Of a stretch of DNA of 64,000 nt, positions 53,839 to 61,863 are shown piece after piece (positions within the stretch are counted from its first letter, which is position 1; each line of letters opens with the position of its first letter). Origin of the DNA: an uncultured Prevotella sp. (GTDB lineage: Bacteria > Bacteroidota > Bacteroidia > Bacteroidales > Bacteroidaceae); contig CALZXH010000001.1 of the NCBI GenBank assembly GCA_945830055.1, forward strand, positions 40,374 to 104,373, read 5' to 3'. Made by a program: the position numbers and the translations under genes. Under the pieces are notes generated by a model. The model saw only the letters and a program-made list of their open reading frames with translations. It ran no database searches and was not told where the DNA came from.

Positions 53839-55275
53839 TTATGTATCGCTTTTCTGGTCACGATGCTCTGCCTTCAGTTTGAAGGAGGTCTCAATGCTGT
53901 TGATTTCCGCCTCGAAAGCCTTGTCAACCTTGAGGCGCTGCTCTACAGCGGAACAGCTGTGTATCACGGTGCTGTGATCGCGGTTGCCGATAAGTTGACC
54001 GATACGGGAAGCAGGCATTCTGGTGTATTTCTGGGCGAAATACATGGACACCTGACGCACCTGTACGTAGTCGCGCTTGCGACTGCGGCTGAACACATGC
54101 TGCTGTGACACATTATAGTGTTTGCATACTTTCTCCAGTATGTCATCTACCGTCAACGGTTTCTCGTCAACCTTCACAGCCCGCTTGATGACCCTTTCCG
54201 CCAAACGCATATCCACATGGCAGTTATATACCACGGAATAGGCAAGCAGAGAGTTGATGACGCCCTCCAGGTCGCGCACACTGCCGTTGGCTGTCTCTGC
54301 GATATACTGAATCACTTCAGCTGGAATCTTAAGACCGTCGCGACGGCACTTTGACTGCAGCACATCCACGCACAACTGGATATTGGGCTTCTCCAGCTCG
54401 GCGATAAGTCCGCAGCTGAAACGTGTGAGCAGACGGTCTTTCATGCCTTTGAGATCTACAGGCGGGCGGTCGCTCGCCAGAATAATCTGCCGGGCATTGC
54501 GGAACAGGTGGTTGAAGATATGGAAGAAGGTGTCCAAGGTGCCGGGAGAGGTAGCCCACTCCTGGATATCATCCACGATAAGCACATCTATGGACTGATA
54601 AAAATTGATGAAGTCGTTGATGACGCCACGCCTCACTGCATCAGTATATTGCACCTGAAAGAGACGGGCACTGACATAGAGCACACGCTTCTGAGGATAC
54701 ATCTCCTTACATCTCACTCCGATGGCATTGATAAGATGGGTCTTTCCACAACCCGACGGACCGAAGATGAAGAAAGGATTGAAAGTAGTTTTGCCCGGAT
54801 GCTCTGCGATAGACAAGCCTACGGTACGCGGCAATTTGTTGCTGCTGCCCTCAATGAAGTTCTGGAACGTCTTGTGCACATCCAGTTGGGGATTGAGTCT
54901 CTGCGGAGCTGCAGCATCAAGCACTGAAGGAGCCTTGTTGCCCCTGACCGTAGGTTCGGCTGCCTCGATGTTCACAGGCTCCGCACTCTCCACCTCCTGG
55001 GTAAGGTTATGTGCCTTGTCCACCACCACCCTGTAGTTGAGTCTGATACCCTGACCGAAACAGCGGGTGAGCGTTTTGCTAAGCAGCGACACATAATACT
55101 GCTCCAAATATTCGCAGACATAAGGGCTGGGCACACGCAACACCAGCGTTCTCTTTTCCTCAGAGAACGACTCGAAGCGGATGGGCTCGAACCATGTCTT
55201 GTATTGTTGCTCGGCGACATTGTCCTTAATGATTGCTAGACAATTCGTCCAAAGCATCTGGTATTTGTTTTGCAT
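53839..55275 (-). CDS. dnaA: Chromosomal replication initiator DnaA
   Basis: 478 residues. Domain I is about 1-90 (WTNCLAIIKDNV, YKTWFEPIRFESF). A short linker carries Ala/Glu. The AAA+ core starts about 135 with HKTFQNFIEGSSN; Walker A GPSGCGKT is at 172-179 and Walker B VLIVDD at 231-236. Domain IV has the DnaA signature around 425-440 (SRIGQLIGNRDHSTVIHSC). It unwinds the origin and is also a transcription factor. It is monocistronic. The 418-base region before it shows no good DnaA box. Confidence 0.97.
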   Translation of the reverse strand: MQNKYQMLWTNCLAIIKDNVAEQQYKTWFEPIRFESFSEEKRTLVLRVPSPYVCEYLEQYYVSLLSKTLTRCFGQGIRLNYRVVVDKAHNLTQEVESAEPVNIEAAEPTVRGNKAPSVLDAAAPQRLNPQLDVHKTFQNFIEGSSNKLPRTVGLSIAEHPGKTTFNPFFIFGPSGCGKTHLINAIGVRCKEMYPQKRVLYVSARLFQVQYTDAVRRGVINDFINFYQSIDVLIVDDIQEWATSPGTLDTFFHIFNHLFRNARQIILASDRPPVDLKGMKDRLLTRFSCGLIAELEKPNIQLCVDVLQSKCRRDGLKIPAEVIQYIAETANGSVRDLEGVINSLLAYSVVYNCHVDMRLAERVIKRAVKVDEKPLTVDDILEKVCKHYNVSQQHVFSRSRKRDYVQVRQVSMYFAQKYTRMPASRIGQLIGNRDHSTVIHSCSAVEQRLKVDKAFEAEINSIETSFKLKAEHRDQKSDT

Positions 55276-55693
55276 TTGGCAGTTATATTATGTGGCGGTG
55301 CGGCATATCGGTGCACCTTGTCACGTTCTTAATCAGGTTACTTAAAAACAGGTTAGGCTGTATGGCTTTGAAATGCGTTTGCAAATTTCGCTTTTTTTTT
55401 TGAATTGACAAAATCCCCTCCAACAATCATTCACCTACAGAAATTTATAAGTATCTATATTTTCGACACTTACGTAACAACTCACAAGCACCCTCTAAAA
55501 CGCACCACTTGTGTATTTCATAGCTTTTGATTTTCAAAGGTTTGCAAGAAAATACCACACTTGCCTGTTTAAAGAAGGCAAGTGCGGATAGAAATGTCAA
55601 AATCCGTTATACTGAGTTGTTTACACTCTTTTATTTCTCTTCAGGGAAGATTTTTTTAATTTATACGAAATATAAACAGCATTACCGGTTCCC
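55276..55693. other. Intergenic region upstream of dnaA
   Basis: 418 bases, AT-rich, no gene seen. It includes a run of ten T near 55391-55400 and one hairpin, CACTTGCCT (55558-55566) with AGGCAAGTG (55576-55584). The hairpin could end the leftward MCE gene transcript, though it lies 110 bases after its stop. I found no match to TTATNCACA, so this is not evidently oriC. No clear TAnnTTTG element for dnaA was found either. Confidence 0.5.
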
Positions 55694-56599
55694 TTATTTG
55701 TCTTTCTTGCCGAAGAGAGAGAAATGCACATAGCGTTTGGGATGCTGGCGCAGGTCGTAAAGCAGGGAATCTGCATTGCGCATGGTATTGGTAAGGTTGA
55801 TATAGAGCTGCGGATCGGTCATCAGAAGTCCTACGGTACTCTCCTTGCTGTTGAGCTTGGTTGTGAGTTGTTCCACCTGTGCCAGCGTGTTGTCAACCTT
55901 TGCCATGGTGGCATCCACCTCTACCTTGCTCAGCTTGTCGGTAAAGGTCTCCGTATTGGCTAGGATACGGTCGGCACGCTCCATCATGCCCGGCACTTTG
56001 CCGTTGAGATTATCCATCAGCTGGTTCACACCACGGGTGGTCACCTCAAGATTGGCGGTAATATGCTCCATATTGTGCAGCGAATTGGCGAGTGCAGGAT
56101 CAGCCAGCAACAGGTTGATGCTCTTCAGGATGGAGTCGAGTTTGGGTAGCATCTGCTGGATGGCAGGCATCATCTCCTCAGCCTTTGCCATCAAGCCCGA
56201 ACCATGTCCGCCACAGATGGTGTCACCACTTTCGAGCAGGTCGGTGGGGTTGTCGCCTAGAAGAAGGTTCATCTTCACGTTGCCCATGAAGTCGGAAGCT
56301 ATCTCTGCCGAAGAGCCTCTGGGCACTCTCATCTGCGGGTCCAGTTCCACATGAGCCACAATACGCCCCGTTCCCTGATAGTCATAATCGATACCTTTGA
56401 CAGCACCCACCTTATAGCCGTTGGCATAGACCGGACTGGATGCCGACAGACCGCTGATATCGCGGAAGGTCACAGGATAGACATTGCTGTTGGCTACCAG
56501 ACTGAGCCCCTTGAGGAACTTCAGACCGAAGAATAACACCACGATACCCACCACAGCCACAAGGGCGATCTGTACCTCTTTAGTAAAATATTTTTTCAT
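55694..56599 (-). CDS. MlaD/MCE-domain lipid transport protein
   Basis: 301 residues. One N-terminal membrane helix (VQIALVAVVGIVVLFFGLKFL) anchors a periplasmic MCE domain (about 38-115: YPVTFRDISGLSASSPVYAN, GYKVGAVKGI, ELDPQMRVPRGSSAEI). A long helical tail with repeated LDSILKSINLL and NTLAQVEQLTTKLNSKE heptad-like stretches follows. MCE proteins form hexamers that carry phospholipids between membranes with an ABC permease (MlaE/MlaF), not seen here. It is eight bases behind the amidase gene. Confidence 0.9.
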   Translation of the reverse strand: MKKYFTKEVQIALVAVVGIVVLFFGLKFLKGLSLVANSNVYPVTFRDISGLSASSPVYANGYKVGAVKGIDYDYQGTGRIVAHVELDPQMRVPRGSSAEIASDFMGNVKMNLLLGDNPTDLLESGDTICGGHGSGLMAKAEEMMPAIQQMLPKLDSILKSINLLLADPALANSLHNMEHITANLEVTTRGVNQLMDNLNGKVPGMMERADRILANTETFTDKLSKVEVDATMAKVDNTLAQVEQLTTKLNSKESTVGLLMTDPQLYINLTNTMRNADSLLYDLRQHPKRYVHFSLFGKKDK

Positions 56600-56606
56600 G
56601 ATTGTC

Positions 56607-57818
56607 TTATTTCTTTTTATTCTTGAATTCCGTTATAGCCTCGTTGATATTCATCCTCACCCCTTTTTTGAAAGCGATGATGAACGCCTCTGGAAACTTG
56701 GCAAGCAACTGTTTGCGGAGGCGTGACGCCTCGTAATAGTCGGTAGTGGCGCCACAGGTGTATTTGTACAGTCCGTTGTCGAGGTAGGAGTCCACCTCTT
56801 TCTCTCCCTTGAACTGCTGGCTACCGGGACGAAGGCTACGCTGACTGGCAAGAATCTGCACCTTGAACACAGGGCGTTCGTCCTCGGTCTCTACCAGTTT
56901 GCTTTCATCACTTACAACCGGCTGGGTAGCCACCTCTGTCTTTTCCGCTTTCTGTTCAGCGGATTCTTTAGGAGCGGGGGCAGCGGGGGCAGCAGAAGCT
57001 GCGGGGGCAGCAGGCTGCTCCACCGGTGCCTCCCGATAAGGAACCTTGGGAGCACCGCCGTACTTGCTCTTGTAGGCTATGAACGCATTATAGATACCAC
57101 GTCCCATGGCCTCTACGCCCTCCTTGCTGCTGAGATATCGCTCCTCATCAGGTGTAGTGATAAAGCCCAGTTCGATGAGACAGCCCGGCATAGAAGTCTC
57201 GCGTAGCACCAAAAAGCCTGCCTGCTTCACGCCTTTGTCGCTACGACCGGCTGCCACACAGGTCTTTTTCTGCACCAGCCGCGCCAGTTCCACACTCTGT
57301 GCCATATTATTATCCTGCAGCAGTTCAAACATGATATAGCTTTCAGAGGAGTTGGGGTCGAATCCCTCATAATGCTGCCGATAGTCTTGCTCTATAAGAA
57401 TCACAGAGTTTTCCCGCTTTGCAACATCAAAATTGTCATCTGCACGGTGCATGCCAAGGGTATAGGTTTCCATTCCCCTGCTCCGCTTGCCCTTGGGCAG
57501 GGCATTGGTATGGATGGAGATAAAGAGGTCTGCCTTGTGCTTGTTGGCGATAGAAGCACGCTTGTGCAGGGGGACGAACACATCTGTCTTGCGGGTATAT
57601 ACCACATTCACATCGGGACAGTTGCGCTCCACCAGCCGTCCAAAGGCAAGCGCCACATTAAGATTGATGTTTTTCTCGAAGGCAAAGGTTCCCTTGGCAC
57701 CTGAATCGGCTCCTCCATGACCGGCATCAATGACAAGGGTATAGCGTTTGGGAGCAGCCATTGCCGTGCCCCAAAGCAAGAGTGTCATCCACAAGAAGAA
57801 AACGGTCCTTTTTCCCAT
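56607..57818 (-). CDS. N-acetylmuramoyl-L-alanine amidase with SPOR domain
   Basis: 403 residues; signal peptide ending TAMAAP. The Amidase_3 domain (about 25-245) has zinc ligands in IDAGHGGADSG (His34), Glu48 (AFEKNINLN) and ISIHTNA (His103), and the catalytic Glu in LIELGFITTPDEE. A Pro/Ala/Glu-rich linker (about 255-315) leads to a C-terminal SPOR domain (FKVQILASQRSL to FIIAFKKG) that targets septal peptidoglycan. It cleaves the peptide stem from glycan strands during cell separation. It is the first of a two-gene operon with the MCE protein. Confidence 0.93.
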   Translation of the reverse strand: MGKRTVFFLWMTLLLWGTAMAAPKRYTLVIDAGHGGADSGAKGTFAFEKNINLNVALAFGRLVERNCPDVNVVYTRKTDVFVPLHKRASIANKHKADLFISIHTNALPKGKRSRGMETYTLGMHRADDNFDVAKRENSVILIEQDYRQHYEGFDPNSSESYIMFELLQDNNMAQSVELARLVQKKTCVAAGRSDKGVKQAGFLVLRETSMPGCLIELGFITTPDEERYLSSKEGVEAMGRGIYNAFIAYKSKYGGAPKVPYREAPVEQPAAPAASAAPAAPAPKESAEQKAEKTEVATQPVVSDESKLVETEDERPVFKVQILASQRSLRPGSQQFKGEKEVDSYLDNGLYKYTCGATTDYYEASRLRKQLLAKFPEAFIIAFKKGVRMNINEAITEFKNKKK

Positions 57819-57872
57819 TACGCCACAAAATTAGTCTTTTTCATCCAAAAACCCAAGCGAATCACTGAGTTT

Positions 57873-58229
57873 TTATCCGTCTGCCAGTTCCACCCCGGCA
57901 CCGGCACACTGTCCGCCCATGGGCGGGTTGAGTTTCGTCACCGAGAGTTCTACCCTGCCTGCCTCGGGAAACCGGGTACGGATGGCACGGAGAATCCGCC
58001 CTGCCACATGCTCCAGCAGTTGCGAGGGGACAGCCATCTCACGACGCACCAGACGGTAGAGCTCCGCATAATTGAGGGTATGTTCCACCTGGTCGGTCTG
58101 CATGGCGGTAGCGAAGGGATAGTCCACACGCACATTCACAACGAAATCGCCCCCCACGGTGCGCTCTTGGGGGAGCACTCCGTGGAAGGCTTTCAACCGG
58201 ATATCCTTGATCACAATAGTGGTTCTCAT
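57873..58229 (-). CDS. folB: Dihydroneopterin aldolase
   Basis: 118 residues, usual length. ATG 58229 gives MRTTIVIKDIRLKAFHGVLP; the open frame upstream overlaps nrdJ and is rejected. Conserved parts are FHGVLPQE with Glu22, VEHTLNYAELY, LLEHVAGRI and the late SVTKLNPPM with the catalytic Lys. It forms 6-hydroxymethyl-dihydropterin in folate synthesis. It starts four bases after the nrdJ stop and so is probably co-transcribed with it. Confidence 0.94.
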   Translation of the reverse strand: MRTTIVIKDIRLKAFHGVLPQERTVGGDFVVNVRVDYPFATAMQTDQVEHTLNYAELYRLVRREMAVPSQLLEHVAGRILRAIRTRFPEAGRVELSVTKLNPPMGGQCAGAGVELADG

Positions 58230-58233
58230 TCTC

Positions 58234-60789
58234 TTATCCGCATCTGCTGGCACCGCAGTTCTTGCATATCAGACAGCCCTCCTGATAAACCAGGGTTTCC
58301 TGTCCGCAAACGGGGCACTTCTGTCCCTTGGCCTCGGTGCCGTCGGTTATATACTTCTTGAGGGCACGCTCCACACCGTTCTTCCAGGTGTTGATGCTCT
58401 CGCTCTTGAGCTGCAGCGAGCTTACCAGACGGATAACATGCTCGATAGGCATTCGGTAACGCAACACGCCACTGATAAGTTTGGCATAGTTCCAGTATTC
58501 GGGGTTGAACTTCTCGGAGAGCCCTTCCACGGTAGTCTTGTAGCCACGCTTGTTTTCAAACTGGAAGTCATAGCGTTTGCGTCCGTTCTCGTCCACCTGC
58601 TTGATAATCTTTCCTTTGGTCACCGTCTTGGGCAGTACGATACCTTCTTCATCATCCTGCAATCCGGTGAATATCTCGTAGGGATAGCCATTGAGCAAGC
58701 CCACGAAAGCCACCCATTTCTCCTTGTTGTTCTGGAAGCGTACCACCTCACATTCGAGCACCTGCGGACGTACCTCGGTCACTTCAGGATGCTTGCAGGG
58801 AGGAACACTGCTCTCGGCGGCTGCCTTGTTCTCTTTCTTAGGTACGGATATCATCACGCCTGAACGTGAGCCGTCGCGATAGATGGTGCAGCCCTTGCAG
58901 CCCGACCGCCATGCCTCTACATAGAGTTTGTTGACCAGCGCCTCATCTACATCTGAAGGCAGGTTGACGGTAACGCTGATGGAGTGATCCACCCATTTCT
59001 GGATAGCTCCCTGCATGCGCACCTTCATCAGCCAGTCCACGTCGTTGGCAGTAGCCTTATAGTAGGGCGAGCGGGCCACCAACTGGTCTATCTCCTCCTG
59101 GGTATATTTCTTGGCGGTGTCGATGCCGTTGGCCTCCATCCATGTAAGGAACTTTCGATGATATACGATATACTCCTCGAAAGAGTCGCCTACCTCATCC
59201 ACAAAGTCCACACGCACAGCCTCATCGTTGGGGTTCACCTTGCGGCGGCGCATATACACAGGCATGAACACGGGTTCGATACCGCTGGTGGTCTGTGTCA
59301 TCAGACTGGTAGTGCCGGTAGGAGCGATGGTAAGACAGGCAATATTGCGACGGCCGTAGCGGCAGATGTCATTATAGAGCTGTTCATCGGCTTCCTTGAT
59401 GCGCAACATGAAGGGGTTGTTTGCCTCACGAGCAGCATCGAACACTTCAAAGGCGCCACGCTCCTGCGCCATGGTGACAGAAGAGCGGTAGGCAGCCAAA
59501 GCCAGAGTCTTGTGCACCTCTACGGAGAAGTCTGTGGCTTCCTGACTGCCATAGCGCAGTCCGAGTGCAGCCAGCATATCGCCCTCGGCTGTGATGCCCA
59601 CGCCGGTACGACGGCCTTTGCCGCTCTTGCTCTTGATCTTTTCCCAGAGATGGGTTTCGGCACCCTTCACCTCCATGCTCTGCGGGTCGTCTGCCACCTT
59701 CTTCATAATAAGGTCAATCTTTTCGAGTTCCAGGTCAACGATATCATCCATGATACGCTGTGCTGCAGCCACGTGGCGGCGGAACAGGTCGAAGTTGAAC
59801 TTCGCCTCAGGAGTGAAGGGATTCTCCACATAACTATATAGGTTGATGCTGAGCAGGCGACAGGAGTCGTAGGGACAAAGGGGTATCTCGCCGCAAGGAT
59901 TGGTACTCACGGTACGGAAACCCAGGTCGGCATAGCAGTCGGGCAGACTCTCGCGGATGATGGTGTCCCAGAACAGCACGCCTGGCTCGGCACTCTTCCA
60001 TGCGTTGTGCACTATCTTCTCCCACAGCTTCCTGGCACTTATCTCCTTAGACACATTGGGATTGCTGCTTTCGATGGGGAACTGCTGGATGAAAGGCTTG
60101 TCTTCCACAGCTGCACGCATGAACTCGTCGGTGATCTTCACCGACACGTTGGCACCCGTCACCTTGCCCTCAGTCATCTTGGCATCTATGAACGACTCAC
60201 TGTCGGGATGCTTGATGCTTACGGAGAGCATCAGGGCACCGCGACGACCGTCCTGTGCCACCTCGCGGGTGGAGTTACTGTAACGCTCCATGAAAGGCAC
60301 CAGACCGGTGGAAGTGAGCGCAGAGTTATTGACAGGAGAACCCTTGGGACGGATATGGCTCAGGTCGTGCCCTACCCCACCGCGGCGTTTCATCAGCTGT
60401 ACCTGTTCCTCGTCGATACGCATGATGGCACCGTAGGAGTCGGCATCGCCCTCAAGTCCGATCACGAAACAATTGCTGAGCGATGCTATCTGGTAGTTGT
60501 TGCCTATGCCGGTCATCGGACTGCCGGCAGGTATAATGTACTTGAACTTGTCAATGAGATCAAAAACCTCCTGGGCCGACATAGGATTGGCATACTTCTG
60601 CTCGATACGAGCCACCTCATTGGCAATACGCCAGTGCATATCGGCAGGCGACTGTTCATAGATATTGCCAAAACTGTCTTTCATGGCATACTTGTTCACC
60701 CATACACGGGCTGCCAACTCATCGCCATTGAAATACTTGAGTGAAGCTTCGAAAGCTTCATCATAAGTAAACGTGCGTTTGTTTTCCAT
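58234..60789 (-). CDS. nrdJ: Adenosylcobalamin-dependent (class II) ribonucleotide reductase
   Basis: 851 residues. It converts ribonucleotides to deoxyribonucleotides with a radical from coenzyme B12, needing no oxygen. Family marks are FKYIIPAGSPMTGIGN, GGVGHDLSHIRPKGSPVNNS, STNPCGEIPLCPYDSC (active-site and glycyl-radical-like region), APTGTTSLMTQTTSGIEPVF and KGCTIYRDGSRSG. The C-terminus carries a zinc-ribbon-like tail (CPVCGQE, then CLICKNCG). A perfect promoter is upstream. Together with the BtuB-like receptor and meaB it implies use of imported B12. Confidence 0.96.
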   Translation of the reverse strand: MENKRTFTYDEAFEASLKYFNGDELAARVWVNKYAMKDSFGNIYEQSPADMHWRIANEVARIEQKYANPMSAQEVFDLIDKFKYIIPAGSPMTGIGNNYQIASLSNCFVIGLEGDADSYGAIMRIDEEQVQLMKRRGGVGHDLSHIRPKGSPVNNSALTSTGLVPFMERYSNSTREVAQDGRRGALMLSVSIKHPDSESFIDAKMTEGKVTGANVSVKITDEFMRAAVEDKPFIQQFPIESSNPNVSKEISARKLWEKIVHNAWKSAEPGVLFWDTIIRESLPDCYADLGFRTVSTNPCGEIPLCPYDSCRLLSINLYSYVENPFTPEAKFNFDLFRRHVAAAQRIMDDIVDLELEKIDLIMKKVADDPQSMEVKGAETHLWEKIKSKSGKGRRTGVGITAEGDMLAALGLRYGSQEATDFSVEVHKTLALAAYRSSVTMAQERGAFEVFDAAREANNPFMLRIKEADEQLYNDICRYGRRNIACLTIAPTGTTSLMTQTTSGIEPVFMPVYMRRRKVNPNDEAVRVDFVDEVGDSFEEYIVYHRKFLTWMEANGIDTAKKYTQEEIDQLVARSPYYKATANDVDWLMKVRMQGAIQKWVDHSISVTVNLPSDVDEALVNKLYVEAWRSGCKGCTIYRDGSRSGVMISVPKKENKAAAESSVPPCKHPEVTEVRPQVLECEVVRFQNNKEKWVAFVGLLNGYPYEIFTGLQDDEEGIVLPKTVTKGKIIKQVDENGRKRYDFQFENKRGYKTTVEGLSEKFNPEYWNYAKLISGVLRYRMPIEHVIRLVSSLQLKSESINTWKNGVERALKKYITDGTEAKGQKCPVCGQETLVYQEGCLICKNCGASRCG

Positions 60790-60847
60790 CGGAATAGGTT
60801 ATAAAAAAGATAGGGTCTTAAAACTGGTTAGGTGTATAAAATTGTTG

Positions 60848-60878
60848 CAAAGTTAGAGAGATTAGACGAAACGGCAAA
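60848..60878 (-). promoter_or_regulatory. Promoter of nrdJ-folB
   Basis: TTTG (60878-60875), 19 bases, then TAACTTTG (60855-60848) on the minus strand: a full match to the Bacteroidetes consensus. The leader is about 52 bases, too short for a riboswitch. Confidence 0.75.
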
Positions 60879-60882
60879 ACAT

Positions 60883-60983
60883 TTTTTGGAAAACTTTTCC
60901 TGACAAATCCGTTTCAAAGTTTTCCAAAAAGGCAAACTCTGTATCTACAAACGGGTTGCAGTATTTTTGAAACTCAAATACTG
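60883..60983. promoter_or_regulatory. Two inverted repeats between nrdJ and nitroreductase
   Basis: First: TTTTTGGAAAAC (60883-60894) and GTTTTCCAAAAA (60919-60930), perfect 12-base arms 24 bases apart, starting five bases upstream of the nrdJ -33. Second: CAGTATTT (60959-60966) and AAATACTG (60976-60983), in the -33 zone of the nitroreductase promoter. Both lie in the 309-base divergent gap 60790-61098, which holds no gene. Confidence 0.6.
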
Positions 60984-61001
60984 TAAAATAAAAAAAAGCA
61001 C

Positions 61002-61009
61002 TATCTTTG
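61002..61009 (+). promoter_or_regulatory. -7 element of the nitroreductase gene
   Basis: TATCTTTG followed by C, an exact TAnnTTTG match; leader about 83 bases to ATG 61099. Confidence 0.5.
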
Positions 61010-61098
61010 CATTATCATTCGAAAGTGCCGTCATTCCCTATTTTTTATATATGGAAACGGCTCTTCGACAAAAGAGAAACAAAAACAACATACATACC

Positions 61099-61836
61099 AT
61101 GAAGACAATAAATACCAGAAGAAGCATCAGGAAGTATGCCGAGAAAGAGGTAAGCGAAGAACTGTTAAACCGCTTGTTATCAGAAGCTTCACACACACAA
61201 ACAATGGGCAATCTACAACTGTATAGCGTAGTGGTAACACGAAGCGAAGAGGGAAAAAGACAGCTGGCTCCCGCGCATTTCAACCAGCCCATGGTGACCG
61301 AAGCACCCGTGGTGCTGACCATCTGCGCCGACTTCCATCGCACTTCTGTATGGTGCAGGCACAGGAAGGCAGAACCAGGCTATGACAACATGCTCTCGTT
61401 TGTCAACGCAAGCATCGACGCCCTGCTGTTTACGCAGACTTTCTGCAACCTGGCAGAAGAAGAAGGATTAGGTTGCTGCTATTTGGGAACAACCGTATAT
61501 ATGCCACAGATGATTATCGAGGCATTGCACCTGCCTTCGTTGGTAATGCCCGTAGCCACCATCACGCTGGGCTGGCCCGCCGAGTGTCCGCCCCTGACCG
61601 ACCGTCTGGGTACCGATGCCTTTGTCCACAAGGAGCATTACCATGACTATTCTGAAGAGGACATTGACCGCCTCTATGCCTACAAGGAGTCGCTGGAAGA
61701 GAACAGGCACTTCTGCGAAATCAACCAAAAGGAAACCCTCGCCCAGATCTTCACCGATATACGGTACACCAAAAAGGACAACGAAAACATGTCGGCAGGA
61801 CTGATGGAAACCTTGAAGAAACAAGGATTCCTTTAA
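61099..61836 (+). CDS. Nitroreductase-family FMN oxidoreductase
   Basis: 245 residues. ATG 61099 gives MKTINTRRSIRKYAEKEVSE, the typical family start; the frame is open upstream but has no family similarity. FMN-binding Arg residues in TRRSIRKY, the mid-region NASIDALLFTQTFCNLAEEE then GLGCCYLGTTVY, and TITLGWPAECPP are characteristic of NfsA/NfrA-like proteins. The C-terminus (CEINQKETLAQIFTDIRYTK) fits the same group. It uses NAD(P)H; the natural substrate is unknown. It diverges from nrdJ. Confidence 0.92.
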   Translation: MKTINTRRSIRKYAEKEVSEELLNRLLSEASHTQTMGNLQLYSVVVTRSEEGKRQLAPAHFNQPMVTEAPVVLTICADFHRTSVWCRHRKAEPGYDNMLSFVNASIDALLFTQTFCNLAEEEGLGCCYLGTTVYMPQMIIEALHLPSLVMPVATITLGWPAECPPLTDRLGTDAFVHKEHYHDYSEEDIDRLYAYKESLEENRHFCEINQKETLAQIFTDIRYTKKDNENMSAGLMETLKKQGFL

Positions 61837-61863
61837 GGGTTTCCCGCCAATTCCCGCCTTCCA

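Noticed and set aside
55276..55693. Possible oriC next to dnaA
   Set aside because: AT-rich, but I found no DnaA box (TTATNCACA) or near match cluster.
60790..60847. Cobalamin riboswitch before nrdJ
   Set aside because: Leader of about 52 bases with no structure or B12 box.
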